Assembly: GCA_046331225.1 (NCBI GenBank)
Contig: JAXLRF010000003.1
Span: 62,001-126,000 of the forward strand
Direction: 5' to 3'
Origin: VFMC01 sp046331225
GTDB lineage: Bacteria > Actinomycetota > Acidimicrobiia > Acidimicrobiales > Ilumatobacteraceae
Length of the DNA: 64,000 nt
How positions within the stretch are numbered: position 1 is the first letter of the stretch; every line of letters starts with the position of its first letter. The translations under genes were made by a program, and so were the position numbers. Below, in pieces: positions 24,399 through 32,649 of this stretch. Below the pieces are notes generated by a model that ran no database searches, was not told where the DNA came from, and worked only from the letters and a program-made list of their open reading frames with translations.

Positions 24399-24748
24399 CA
24401 CCCGGCACTCGGCGACGCCGTCGGGCACTCGTCGCCTCCGTCTCGCTCGCCACGCTGCCGTTCGTCGTCGGTGCCTGCGCGGCCGGCGACGAGATCGGCG
24501 AGACGGTCGGCAGCGTCACCCAGCAGATCGACGAGGGCATCCAGGCCGTGCCCGTCGCGAACCAGCAGATCTGTGCCATCGAGCGCACCACTCTGCAGAC
24601 CGCGGTCGAGGCCTACATCGCGCTCAAGGGCGCTCCGCCCGCCAGCGAGGCCGACCTGGTCGGACTGCTGCTGCGCGAGGAGGTCGTGAGCTACGACCTC
24701 GACCCGACCGGCGCCGTCGTGCCGGCCGTCGGTTCGAACTGCACCTGA
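24395..24748 (+). CDS. Small lipoprotein with pilin-like C-terminal domain, non-ATG start
   Basis: A 117-residue reading frame with a clear lipoprotein signal (TRRRRALVASVSLATLPFVV-GAC) and a C-terminal domain, ERTTLQTAVEAYIALKG...LVGLLLREEVVSYDLDPTGAVV, which resembles the globular part of type II secretion and type IV pilins. Two Cys (ICAIE and SNCT) could form a disulfide. There is no ATG, GTG or TTG between the thioesterase gene interior and the signal sequence. The best start is CTG at 24395, in a CTGA overlap with the thioesterase stop, copying the GTGA/ATGA layout used throughout the window; ATT at 24377 is another option. The 3' end overlaps the convergent MFS gene by 58 nt. Confidence 0.6.
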   Translation: MTPGTRRRRRALVASVSLATLPFVVGACAAGDEIGETVGSVTQQIDEGIQAVPVANQQICAIERTTLQTAVEAYIALKGAPPASEADLVGLLLREEVVSYDLDPTGAVVPAVGSNCT

Positions 24749-26007
24749 GGCGGCTCGATCCGCATCACGCCCACCGCGGCGAACAGGCACATCACGCCGG
24801 CGACCACGAACGCCGCCTTGTAGCTGCCCGTGCTGTCGTGCAGCGCCCCGGCGCCCCACGCCGCGAGCGCCGCGCCCACCTGGTGGCCGGCGAACACCCA
24901 GCCGTACACCAGCGGCCCGCGATCGCGACCGAAGTGGGCGATGCACAGCGCCACCGTCGGCGGCACGGTGGCGACCCAGTCGAGCCCGTAGAACATCATG
25001 AATCCGAACAGTCCGCCACCACCATGGGCCAGTGCCGGGTCGAGCACGAACAGGCTGAGCCCGCGCAACAGGTAGTACGCGAGCAGCAACCGGCGCGGGT
25101 CGTACCGGTCGGTGAGATGGCCACTCGCGACGGTGCCGATGATGTCGAACACCCCGATCATCGCGAGGTACGTGCCCGCCGTCGGACCGTCGACCCCGTG
25201 GTCGTGCGCGGCCGAGATGAAGTGGGTGCCGATCAGCCCGTTGGTCGACAGGCCGCACACCGCGAAGCTGCCCCACAGCAGCCAGAACGTGCCCGAGGTG
25301 CGGGCCGCGCGGAACGCCGCGAGGGCGTTGCCGACCGGGCTGCCGACCATCGCCGCCGGCGGTGTCCACGACGGGCCGGCGCCGTAGGGCACCAGGCCGA
25401 CGTCCTCGGGCCGGTCGCGCAGCACGAACACCGCGATCGGCACGACCGCGATCGCGCCGATGGCCACGGCAGCTCCGACCCACCGCCAGCCCGGCCCGTC
25501 GGCCAACCGGGTGAGCAACGGCAGGAACACCAGTTGTCCGCTCGCGCTGGCCGCGGTGAGCGCGCCGGTGACGAGACCGCGCCGTCGCAGGAACCAGCGG
25601 CTCGCCACAGTCGACGCGAACACGGTGGCCATGCATCCCGAGCCGACCCCGACGACCGCGCCCCACAGCAGGTACAGGTGCCACGGCTGGCTCATGCGGG
25701 TGGTGAGCGCTGCGCCGGTGGCGATGATCAGCAGCGCCACCCCGGTGACGCGCCGCAGCCCGAAGCGCTGCTGCAGGGCCGCGGCGAACGGGCCGATGAA
25801 GCCGTAGAGCAGCACGTTGATGCTGACCGCGAGGCCGATCGTGCCGTGGCTCCATCCGAACTCGTCGTGCAGCGGGTCGACCAGCACGCCGGCGGCGCTA
25901 CGCGTGCCGGCGGCACCGAGGAGGATCGCGAAGGCTGCACCGAAGACGATCCAGTGGCGTCGCGAACGGTTGACGTCGCCGTGCGCGACGTCGGACGCGG
26001 TGGTCAC
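24691..26007 (-). CDS. MFS transporter
   Basis: A 438-residue major facilitator with about 12 membrane helices. It resembles the monocarboxylate/oxalate-formate branch: WIVFGAAFAILLGAAGTRSAAGVL at helix 1, WSHGTIGLAVSINVLLYGFIGP at helix 2, and the loop 2-3 region QQRFGLRRV. A central cytosolic loop (about 190-235) and a second half starting TSGTFWLLWGSFAVCGLST follow. GTG at 26007 was chosen because upstream sequence belongs to the ThDP enzyme. It follows that enzyme by 16 nt, so the two are likely co-transcribed, suggesting uptake of a carboxylate acted on by the enzyme. The 3' end runs antisense into the pilin-like lipoprotein gene. Confidence 0.85.
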   Translation of the reverse strand: MTTASDVAHGDVNRSRRHWIVFGAAFAILLGAAGTRSAAGVLVDPLHDEFGWSHGTIGLAVSINVLLYGFIGPFAAALQQRFGLRRVTGVALLIIATGAALTTRMSQPWHLYLLWGAVVGVGSGCMATVFASTVASRWFLRRRGLVTGALTAASASGQLVFLPLLTRLADGPGWRWVGAAVAIGAIAVVPIAVFVLRDRPEDVGLVPYGAGPSWTPPAAMVGSPVGNALAAFRAARTSGTFWLLWGSFAVCGLSTNGLIGTHFISAAHDHGVDGPTAGTYLAMIGVFDIIGTVASGHLTDRYDPRRLLLAYYLLRGLSLFVLDPALAHGGGGLFGFMMFYGLDWVATVPPTVALCIAHFGRDRGPLVYGWVFAGHQVGAALAAWGAGALHDSTGSYKAAFVVAGVMCLFAAVGVMRIEPPQVQFEPTAGTTAPVGSRS

Positions 26008-26023
26008 AGGGAGGGCACCGCCC

Positions 26024-27652
26024 TCACGCGAGGTTCGACGAACGCGGGTACACGTCGGTCGGGTCGGTGACGACGTTGACGAGGTACGGCACACCCGACG
26101 CGAAGGCACGGTCGAGCGCCGGGCCGATCTCGGACGGATCGGTGACCAACTCGCCGCCACCGCCGAGCGCGGTGACCACTTGGTCGTAGCGGCAGCCCGG
26201 CTGCAGGTCGCACGCCATGTCCCAGCCGTAGATCGCCTGCATCGGGTGCTTCTCGAGACCCCACATGCCGTTGTTGCCGACCACCATCACCACGGGCAGG
26301 CGGTGACGGACGAGCGTGTCGACGTCCATGAGGCTGAACCCGGCGGCACCGTCACCGAACATCACCACGACCTGGCTGTCGGGCCGTGCCACACGAGCAG
26401 CCGTCGCGTAGCCCATCCCGTTGCCGAGGCAGCCGTACGGACCGGTGTCGAGCCAGCAGCCGGGCTGCTGCACCTCGACGAACTTGCCGGCGTACGACGC
26501 GAAGTCGCCACCGTCGCAGATCACGACGGCGTCGTCGGCGAGGCGCTTGCCGAGCTCGCCGTAGATGCGGCTGGGCTTGATGTCGGGGCTGTCGGCGGCG
26601 AGCAGCACCTCGTCGGCGGCACGCCCGCGCTCCTCGGCGGCGCGCAGCTCGGCGATCCACGCCTCGCGGTCGGCCCACGGCCCGGCGTACTCGGCGAGCG
26701 CGCGCAGCACCATCGCGCTGTCGCCCGCGACGGTGGGGACACTCACGTGTGCGGCGCGCTGGGCGTCGCTGTCGACCACGTGCGCCACCTGCGCGTCGCC
26801 GAACCGGCCGAAGCCGAGGCGGAAGTCGAGCGGCGTGCCGAGCACGACGACCAGGTCGGCGCGCTGCTTGAGCAGACCGCGAGTGCGCAGGAACGACAGC
26901 TCGTGGCGGGCGGGCAGGGTGCCGCGGCCGAGGCCGTTGTAGAAGCACGGGACGCGCAGGTGCTCGACGGCCGCCTGCAGTTCGGGCCACGAGCCGTCCC
27001 AGTACACGTCGCTGCCGACGATGAAGGCGGGTCGCTCGGCCTGGGCGATCAGATTCGCGAGCGTGGCGACCTCGTCGGGGTCGGGCGCGCCGCCCTTGCC
27101 CGTGCACTCGTCGAACGCGGGGAGTTCGCCGCTCGACGCACCGAACACGTCGAGCGGGAAGTCGAGGAACGTGGGACCCCGGTGCGGGGTCATGCTGGTG
27201 GTGGCTGCGGCGTACACCGCGGCAGCCGCCTGCGACGCGTCCTTCACGGTGACGGCCGACTTGGTGATCGACTGCACCACGGGCACGTGGTCGAACTCCT
27301 GCAGCGAGCCGGCACCCCAGCGCGCCTCGGGCGCCCGGCCGCCCATCACCACGACCGGCGAACCGTTGAACCACATGCTCGTGATCGCGGAGACGCCGTT
27401 GGTGATGCCGGGTCCGGCGGTGAGCGCGGCGAAGCCGGGCTTCCGGGTGAGCTTGGCCCACGCCTCGGCGGCGAACGCCGCGGTCTGCTCGTGGCGGGTG
27501 TCGACCACCCGCATCCCCTGATCACGCGCGGCGTCGTACAGCGGCCAGATGTGCCCGCCGTTGAGCGTGAACATCACGTCCGTGCCGAACTGCATCATCG
27601 CCGCGACGGCCTGCTGCCCCGCGTGCCCCTCGATCACCCTGGAAGTCCCCAT
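26024..27652 (-). CDS. Thiamine-diphosphate-dependent enzyme, acetolactate synthase/2-hydroxyacyl-CoA lyase-like
   Basis: A 542-residue enzyme with the three-domain ThDP layout: Pyr domain (about 1-175) containing the catalytic Glu in DTRHEQTAAFAAEAW (about 53), central domain (about 190-330), and PP domain (about 350-542) with the cofactor motif FGDGAAGFSLMDVDTLVRH ending in NN (GNNGMWG). The family covers acetolactate synthase, oxalyl-CoA decarboxylase and 2-hydroxyacyl-CoA lyase. No small regulatory subunit is adjacent, which argues against biosynthetic acetolactate synthase. The downstream MFS gene, of a carboxylate-carrier look, fits an oxalate- or 2-hydroxyacid-type pathway. That link is inference. 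Confidence 0.88.
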   Translation of the reverse strand: MGTSRVIEGHAGQQAVAAMMQFGTDVMFTLNGGHIWPLYDAARDQGMRVVDTRHEQTAAFAAEAWAKLTRKPGFAALTAGPGITNGVSAITSMWFNGSPVVVMGGRAPEARWGAGSLQEFDHVPVVQSITKSAVTVKDASQAAAAVYAAATTSMTPHRGPTFLDFPLDVFGASSGELPAFDECTGKGGAPDPDEVATLANLIAQAERPAFIVGSDVYWDGSWPELQAAVEHLRVPCFYNGLGRGTLPARHELSFLRTRGLLKQRADLVVVLGTPLDFRLGFGRFGDAQVAHVVDSDAQRAAHVSVPTVAGDSAMVLRALAEYAGPWADREAWIAELRAAEERGRAADEVLLAADSPDIKPSRIYGELGKRLADDAVVICDGGDFASYAGKFVEVQQPGCWLDTGPYGCLGNGMGYATAARVARPDSQVVVMFGDGAAGFSLMDVDTLVRHRLPVVMVVGNNGMWGLEKHPMQAIYGWDMACDLQPGCRYDQVVTALGGGGELVTDPSEIGPALDRAFASGVPYLVNVVTDPTDVYPRSSNLA

Positions 27653-27712
27653 GGGCGGAAGCTTCGCGCGCGGGGGCCCTGCGACCCGCTGCCGCAGGCC
27701 GGGGAGGCACGG

Positions 27713-27718
27713 TACGCT
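27713..27718 (+). promoter_or_regulatory. -10 element of the split-barrel flavoprotein gene
   Basis: TACGCT lies 45 nt upstream of the ATG at 27764, here with a real leader and a GGGGGGA ribosome-binding site. Confidence 0.4.
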
Positions 27719-27763
27719 CCGGCCGCGGCGAGGGGTGCCGCCTGACCACACGGGGGGACGACG

Positions 27764-28279
27764 ATGTCGTCGGACGAATCGGTCGACTACGAGGACCTGA
27801 CCGGGATGCAGCTCGACGACGACGAGCTGCGCGCACTCGTCGGTGGCGGCGGTGAGTGCATCTTCAACTGGACCACCCGCGAGGGGTACCCGGTGGGCGT
27901 CGTCGTCGCGTACCTGTACCGCGACGGCCGCTTCTACACGACGTGTGCCGAGCGGCGGAAGCGGGTGCCGGCGCTGCGGGCGCGACCGCAATCGGGCATC
28001 GTGATCAACCGGGGCGGTCGCACGGCGTCGTTCAAGGGCGACTCGGTGGTGCACGCACCCGGGTCGGCGGAGTTCGACGAGCTGAAGGCGTGGTTCTACG
28101 GCGCGTTGTCGGGCGTGGCCGCGAAGCCCGAGGACACCTACCGCCGGGCGTTCGCGAAGTTCCTCGACTCGCCGAGCCGCGTGATCATCGAGACCGAGGC
28201 GCGTCTCGTCGTCGGCTTCGACACCGAGCGCTTCCGCGCCTTCACCAACGAGGCGATCGCGGCCGGCCTGGCCGACTGA
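27764..28279 (+). CDS. Pyridoxamine 5'-phosphate oxidase-like split-barrel flavoprotein
   Basis: A 171-residue protein with a split beta-barrel flavin- or F420-binding fold: CIFNWTTREGYPVGVVVAYLYRDGRFYTTCAERRKRVPALRARPQSGIVIN (about 31-82) is the usual core in which the barrel strands and the Arg-rich turn contact the cofactor phosphate. The C-terminal half is helical and less conserved. Relatives in actinobacteria use FMN or F420 for redox of small molecules or haem. Unlike most genes here it has a leader with a strong Shine-Dalgarno (GGGGGGA). It stands alone, convergent with an SDR gene. Confidence 0.75.
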   Translation: MSSDESVDYEDLTGMQLDDDELRALVGGGGECIFNWTTREGYPVGVVVAYLYRDGRFYTTCAERRKRVPALRARPQSGIVINRGGRTASFKGDSVVHAPGSAEFDELKAWFYGALSGVAAKPEDTYRRAFAKFLDSPSRVIIETEARLVVGFDTERFRAFTNEAIAAGLAD

Positions 28280-28311
28280 CCCCGTCCGAGGGCCCGACCC
28301 GGAGGCAGACC

Positions 28312-29091
28312 TCAGAAGCTGTGGTAGCCGCCGTCGATGGTGATGACGTCTCCGGTCTGGTAGCCGCTGGCCCGCGGGCTCGCCAGCAACACGGCGAGGG
28401 CGCTGAAGTCCTGGGGCTTGCCCCACCGGCGCAGCGGCACGCGGGGCAGCACCTTGTCGACGAACTTGTCCCAGCCGAGCGCGCCGGCGGTCATGTCGCT
28501 CTCGATCCAACCGGGCAGGATCGCGTTGCAGCGGATGCCGTGACGGGCGTGCTCGACGGCGATGCCCTTCATCATCGAGATCACCGCGCCCTTGGATCCG
28601 CCGTAGTGCTGGCCGCGCTGCTGACCGAAGTAGGCCGAACCCGACGTGGTGAACACCACCGAGCCGCCGTCGCCCTGGGCGACCATCTGCTTCACCGCTT
28701 CCTGGGCGGTGTAGAACGCGCCGTCGAGGTTGACGCGCAGCACCCGGTGCCACTCGTCCTCGGTCATGCCGACGAAGCTCGGTGCCTGACCGCCGACGCC
28801 GGCGTTGACGAAGCACGAGTCGACCCGACCGAGCGCGTCGACCGTCGCCCGCATCGACTCGATCACCGCCTGGTGATCACCCACGTCGCAGACGAGGTCG
28901 AGCACCGTGCCCCCGTACTCGCGCAACCGGGCGGCCGCTGCGGTGTTCTTGGCGGGGTTGGTCCCCCAGATGGCGACCGCAGCGCCGTGGGCGGCGAGGC
29001 CCTCGGCCATGCCGAGCCCGATGCCGCTGTTGCCGCCCGTGACCAGGGCGACGTGTCCGGTGAGGTCGAAGAGCTGTGTGGTGATCGGCAC
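28312..29091 (-). CDS. SDR family oxidoreductase
   Basis: A 259-residue classical short-chain dehydrogenase. Cofactor motif VTGGNSGIGLGMAEG (about 15-29), NAG motif VNAGVGG near 92, catalytic Ser in FTTSGSAYFGQ near 145, and YxxxK in HYGGSKGAVI near 160. The C-terminus GYQTGDVITIDGGYHSF is standard. The preference for NAD or NADP cannot be set with confidence. The GTG at 29091 was chosen because TACGTT lies six nt upstream. It is divergent from dxs by 61 nt. Confidence 0.9.
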   Translation of the reverse strand: MPITTQLFDLTGHVALVTGGNSGIGLGMAEGLAAHGAAVAIWGTNPAKNTAAAARLREYGGTVLDLVCDVGDHQAVIESMRATVDALGRVDSCFVNAGVGGQAPSFVGMTEDEWHRVLRVNLDGAFYTAQEAVKQMVAQGDGGSVVFTTSGSAYFGQQRGQHYGGSKGAVISMMKGIAVEHARHGIRCNAILPGWIESDMTAGALGWDKFVDKVLPRVPLRRWGKPQDFSALAVLLASPRASGYQTGDVITIDGGYHSF

Positions 29092-29097
29092 GTGGCG

Positions 29098-29103
29098 AAC
29101 GTA
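29098..29103 (-). promoter_or_regulatory. -10 element of the SDR gene (leaderless)
   Basis: TACGTT on the minus strand, six nt before the GTG at 29091. Confidence 0.45.
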
Positions 29104-29137
29104 CCGGCCTGACCATGCCCCACTCCCTACCCAGCGG

Positions 29138-29143
29138 TAGCGT
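29138..29143 (+). promoter_or_regulatory. -10 element of dxs
   Basis: TAGCGT, 9 nt before the dxs ATG, so the leader would be about two nt at most. Confidence 0.4.
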
Positions 29144-29152
29144 GGGCTCGTC

Positions 29153-31096
29153 ATGGCGCTCTCCGACATCCGCGAACCCGCCGACCTGCGGAACCTCGGC
29201 TATCCCGACCTGTACGACCTGGCCGGGGAGATCCGCGACTTCGTCGTGCAGGCGGTCGCCGAGAACGCCGGTCACCTCGGTAGCAACCTCGGCGTGGTCG
29301 AGCTCACCCTCGCACTCCACCGCGTGTTCGAGTCGCCCCGCGACGCGATCCTGTGGGACACCGGCCACCAGGCCTACGTGCACAAGATCGTCACCGGCCG
29401 CCAGGCCCGGTTCGAGCAGCTCCGCCAGGCCAACGGCCTCTCCGGGTACCCCAACCGCGAGGAGAGCGACCACGACCTGATCGAGAACAGCCATGCGAGC
29501 ACCGTGCTGTCGTACGCCTACGGCTTGGCCGCGGCCCGCGACGCCGGGGTCGATCCGCACCGTCACATCGTCGCCGTGATCGGCGACGGCGCGATGACGG
29601 GCGGCATGGCGTACGAGGCGCTCAACAACCTCGGCCACTCGGGCCGCCGGGTCATCATCGTCCTCAACGACAACGGCCGGTCGTACGCGCCGACGATCTC
29701 GAACCTCACGGCTGCCGCACCGCCGACCGCCGTCGAGCAGGCGATGGCCGATCACCCGAGCCTGCCGTCGCGGGTGACCGACAAGCTCGCTCACGCGCTC
29801 ACCAACATCCGGCTCAACCCGGTGTACGTGCGTCGCCAGCGCCGCCTCGAGCAGTTCCTGCAGGGTCTCCCCTACGTCGGCCCGCAGGCCGAGAAGGGCG
29901 TCGAGGCGTTCAAGGCCGCCGTCCGCGAGTTCCTGCAGCCGCCGTCGTTCTTCGAGGCGCTCGGCGTGCGCTACGTCGGTCCGGTCGACGGGCACTCGCT
30001 CGAAGATCTCGAGGAGAGCCTCCGCAACGCGGTCGAGCTGTCGGCCGAGGGCCCGATCGTCGTCCACGTCCTCACGCAGAAGGGCCGCGGCTACCCGCCG
30101 GCCGAGGACGACGACGAGAAGAACCTGCACGACGCTCCCGTGTTCGACCCGGCCGTCGGGCCGCCGCCGGCGATGCCGACCGGCTACACGCAGAGCTTCG
30201 CCGACGCGATCATCAAGGAGGCCGAGCTCGACCCGCGCCTCGTCGCGATCACCGCGGCGATGCCCGGCCCGACCGGTCTGCTGCCGTTCCAAGCGCGCTT
30301 CCCCGATCGCTTCTTCGACGTCGGCATCGCCGAGCAGCACGCGGTCACCGCAGCCGCCGGCATGGCGATGGGCGGGCTGCGTCCGGTGGTGGCGATCTAC
30401 TCGACGTTCCTCAACCGGGCGTGGGACCAGGTGGTGTACGACGTCGCGATGCACCGCCTGCCGGTGATCTTCTGCCTCGACCGGGCCGGCATCACCGGTC
30501 CCGACGGCGCGAGCCACCACGGCGTGTACGACATGGCGCTGCTGGCCAAGGTGCCCGGCATGCGCGTGCTCGCGCCGGCCAGCGCCGAGGACCTGCAGGT
30601 GATGCTGCACGACGCGGTGTCCCTGGCCGACGAGGGTCCGGTCGTGATCCGCTACCCGCGTGGCACCGCGCACCACGTCGGCGAGCACGAGGTCGGTGTC
30701 GGCCTGCTCGGCCGCAAGGTCCGCGAGGGCGACGGGTCGGTCGCGATCCTGGCGATCGGCAAGATGGTGCAGACCGCCGAGAAGGCCGCTGCCCGCCTGG
30801 CCGAGCAGGGCGTGTCGGTGACCGTGTGGGACGTGCGCAGCTGCGCGCCGCTCGACCAGGCGATGATCGCCGACGCGGCGCGTCACGGCGCCGTCGTCAC
30901 CATCGAGGACGGCATCCGCGACGGCGGCATCGGCATGACCATCGCCGAGCAGGTGCACGAGATCGACCACTCGGTCGCCGTGCGCAACCTCGGCATCCCG
31001 GCCAAGTTCATCCCGCAGGGCGACGCGGCCAAGATCCTCGCGGCCATGGGCCTCGACGTCGACGGCGTGATCGCCGCCGTGCAGTCGCTGCGCTGA
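29153..31096 (+). CDS. dxs: 1-deoxy-D-xylulose-5-phosphate synthase
   Basis: A 647-residue ThDP enzyme that condenses pyruvate with glyceraldehyde 3-phosphate, the first step of the MEP isoprenoid pathway. Seen: HLGSNLGVVELTLALHRVF near 43, DTGHQAYVHKI near 72, the ThDP motif GDGAMTGGMAYEALNN near 143, VDGHSLEDLEE near 280, GIAEQHAVTAAAGMA near 395 with the catalytic Glu, and DRAGITGPDGASHHG near 445. Length is normal. It supplies precursors for undecaprenol, menaquinone and carotenoids. A phytoene-desaturase-like oxidoreductase is convergent downstream. Confidence 0.97.
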   Translation: MALSDIREPADLRNLGYPDLYDLAGEIRDFVVQAVAENAGHLGSNLGVVELTLALHRVFESPRDAILWDTGHQAYVHKIVTGRQARFEQLRQANGLSGYPNREESDHDLIENSHASTVLSYAYGLAAARDAGVDPHRHIVAVIGDGAMTGGMAYEALNNLGHSGRRVIIVLNDNGRSYAPTISNLTAAAPPTAVEQAMADHPSLPSRVTDKLAHALTNIRLNPVYVRRQRRLEQFLQGLPYVGPQAEKGVEAFKAAVREFLQPPSFFEALGVRYVGPVDGHSLEDLEESLRNAVELSAEGPIVVHVLTQKGRGYPPAEDDDEKNLHDAPVFDPAVGPPPAMPTGYTQSFADAIIKEAELDPRLVAITAAMPGPTGLLPFQARFPDRFFDVGIAEQHAVTAAAGMAMGGLRPVVAIYSTFLNRAWDQVVYDVAMHRLPVIFCLDRAGITGPDGASHHGVYDMALLAKVPGMRVLAPASAEDLQVMLHDAVSLADEGPVVIRYPRGTAHHVGEHEVGVGLLGRKVREGDGSVAILAIGKMVQTAEKAAARLAEQGVSVTVWDVRSCAPLDQAMIADAARHGAVVTIEDGIRDGGIGMTIAEQVHEIDHSVAVRNLGIPAKFIPQGDAAKILAAMGLDVDGVIAAVQSLR

Positions 31097-31139
31097 ACCT
31101 GCCCGACTCGCCTCCTTCCCCTCGACGTCCCCGTCGGCG

Positions 31140-32555
31140 TCAGCGGTCGTGCGCGATCGCCTCGCCGGCGGCGTGCCATCCCGCCATGCCGTGGATGCCC
31201 GGGCCGGGCGGGCAGGACGACGAGCACAGGTACACGCCCGGCCGGTCGGTGCGGTACGGGCTGACCGCCGTCCGCCGTCGACGTGGGCCGAGCAGCACTT
31301 GACGCATGCTCATCAGGCCGGCCGCGATGTCGCCTCCGACGAGATTGGGGTTGGTGGCCTCGCTGTCCCGTGCCGTGAGCACCCGCTTGGCCACCACGCG
31401 GTCGCGCCACCCGGGCGCGAAACGGTCGAGCTGCCGTTCGATCGCCGGGCTCGCGTCGACGTCGCTGCCGTGCGGCACGTGGCAGTACGTCCACAGTGGC
31501 CGCAGCTCGCCGTGGCGACGGGTGGGGTCGGCCACGTCGGGTTGCGCCACGAGCACGAAGGGCCGCTCGGCGTGGCGCCCCGCGGCGACCTCGCGTTCGG
31601 CGGCGACCATCTCGGCCGCGGTGCCGCCCACGTGCACCGTGGCCGACTCGCGGCACGCCGGCGCGGTCCAGGGCATCGGCCCGTCGAGCACGTAGTCGAC
31701 CTTGCACGCGCCCGGCCCGTACCGCCAGGCGCGGTAGGCCGGCGCCGCACCAGGGGCGAGGCGGGCGAACTGGCGCGGCGAGATGTCGAGCAACGTGATC
31801 GGTGCCCGGGGCAGTTCGTCGAGCGAGCGCACCTCGGTGCCGAGCTCGATCGTGCCACCGCGCTCGCGCACGAACGCCGCGAGCGCGTCGGCGACGGCCT
31901 GGGTGCCCCCGACGGCCACCGGCCAGCCGACGGCGTGCGCGGCGAGCAGCAGCGCGTAGCCGACACCGCCGGTCACGGGGCGGTCGGCCGGCACCGTGGC
32001 GTGCGAGGCGATGCCGACGAACAACGCTCGCGCCGACTCGGTTCGCAACGGGGCCGACGCCAGCGTGGCCGGCAGCGCCGCGAGCGCGCCGAAGCGGGCC
32101 ATGAGCAACGGGTGGCGGGGCACCTTCAGCTGCGGCGCCATCACGTCGGTGATCAGCTCGTCGAAGTGCTCGACGGGCCACGACACGAGCCGTCGGTACC
32201 TCGAGGCGTCGCGGCCCAATCCGGCGGCGGTGAGGTCGACGTCGCGGTGCAGCACGGCCGCGTCACCACCGTCGAGCGGGTGTGCGAGGGCCACCGGCGA
32301 GTGCACCAGGTCGAGCGACAGGCCGAGGCGACCGAACGCCGGCGACGCCGCAGCGAACGGCACCACCGCCGCGCCGAGGTCGTGGCGCACCCCGTCGACC
32401 AACAGCTCGCTGGTGCGGCCGTTGCCCCCGACCGTCGACGCACGCTCGACCACCAGCACCGACCGTCCCGTGGCGGCCAGTCGCGCCGCCGCCGTGAGCC
32501 CGTTCACCCCGGCACCCACCACGACCGCGTCGTGGCCCGTCACCGAGATCGCCAT
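31140..32555 (-). CDS. FAD-dependent oxidoreductase, phytoene desaturase/PYROXD2-like
   Basis: A 471-residue flavoprotein of the phytoene dehydrogenase superfamily. N-terminal dinucleotide-binding motif DAVVVGAGVNGLTAAARLA (about 9-27) with the acidic end VVERASTVGGNGRTSE, and a C-terminal FAD motif PGIHGMAGWHAAGEAIA (about 450). The middle is divergent, closer to PYROXD2-type proteins than to true carotenoid desaturases. No crtB or crtI partner is present; adjacency to dxs is only suggestive. ATG at 32555 has TAGCGT six nt upstream. Confidence 0.85.
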   Translation of the reverse strand: MAISVTGHDAVVVGAGVNGLTAAARLAATGRSVLVVERASTVGGNGRTSELLVDGVRHDLGAAVVPFAAASPAFGRLGLSLDLVHSPVALAHPLDGGDAAVLHRDVDLTAAGLGRDASRYRRLVSWPVEHFDELITDVMAPQLKVPRHPLLMARFGALAALPATLASAPLRTESARALFVGIASHATVPADRPVTGGVGYALLLAAHAVGWPVAVGGTQAVADALAAFVRERGGTIELGTEVRSLDELPRAPITLLDISPRQFARLAPGAAPAYRAWRYGPGACKVDYVLDGPMPWTAPACRESATVHVGGTAAEMVAAEREVAAGRHAERPFVLVAQPDVADPTRRHGELRPLWTYCHVPHGSDVDASPAIERQLDRFAPGWRDRVVAKRVLTARDSEATNPNLVGGDIAAGLMSMRQVLLGPRRRRTAVSPYRTDRPGVYLCSSSCPPGPGIHGMAGWHAAGEAIAHDR

Positions 32556-32561
32556 GCCGTG

Positions 32562-32567
32562 ACGCTA
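32562..32567 (-). promoter_or_regulatory. -10 element of the FAD oxidoreductase (leaderless)
   Basis: TAGCGT on the minus strand, six nt before the ATG at 32555; identical hexamer to the dxs -10. Confidence 0.5.
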
Positions 32568-32636
32568 GCGATGCCGTGCCCCACACCGGTGCGCCCCGTG
32601 TGCGTCGGCCGTTCGGCGGGCCGACACCCGGTTGCG

Positions 32637-32642
32637 TAGCCT
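32637..32642 (+). promoter_or_regulatory. -10 element of the enoyl-CoA hydratase (leaderless)
   Basis: TAGCCT, 7 nt before the ATG at 32650. Confidence 0.5.
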
Positions 32643-32649
32643 CGGACCG

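Noticed and set aside
26024..28816. A continuous 930-codon minus-strand frame suggesting a giant ThDP enzyme fusion
   Set aside because: Only the last 542 codons match the enzyme; the upstream part is antisense to the flavoprotein gene and out of frame with the SDR gene. The real start is ATG at 27652.
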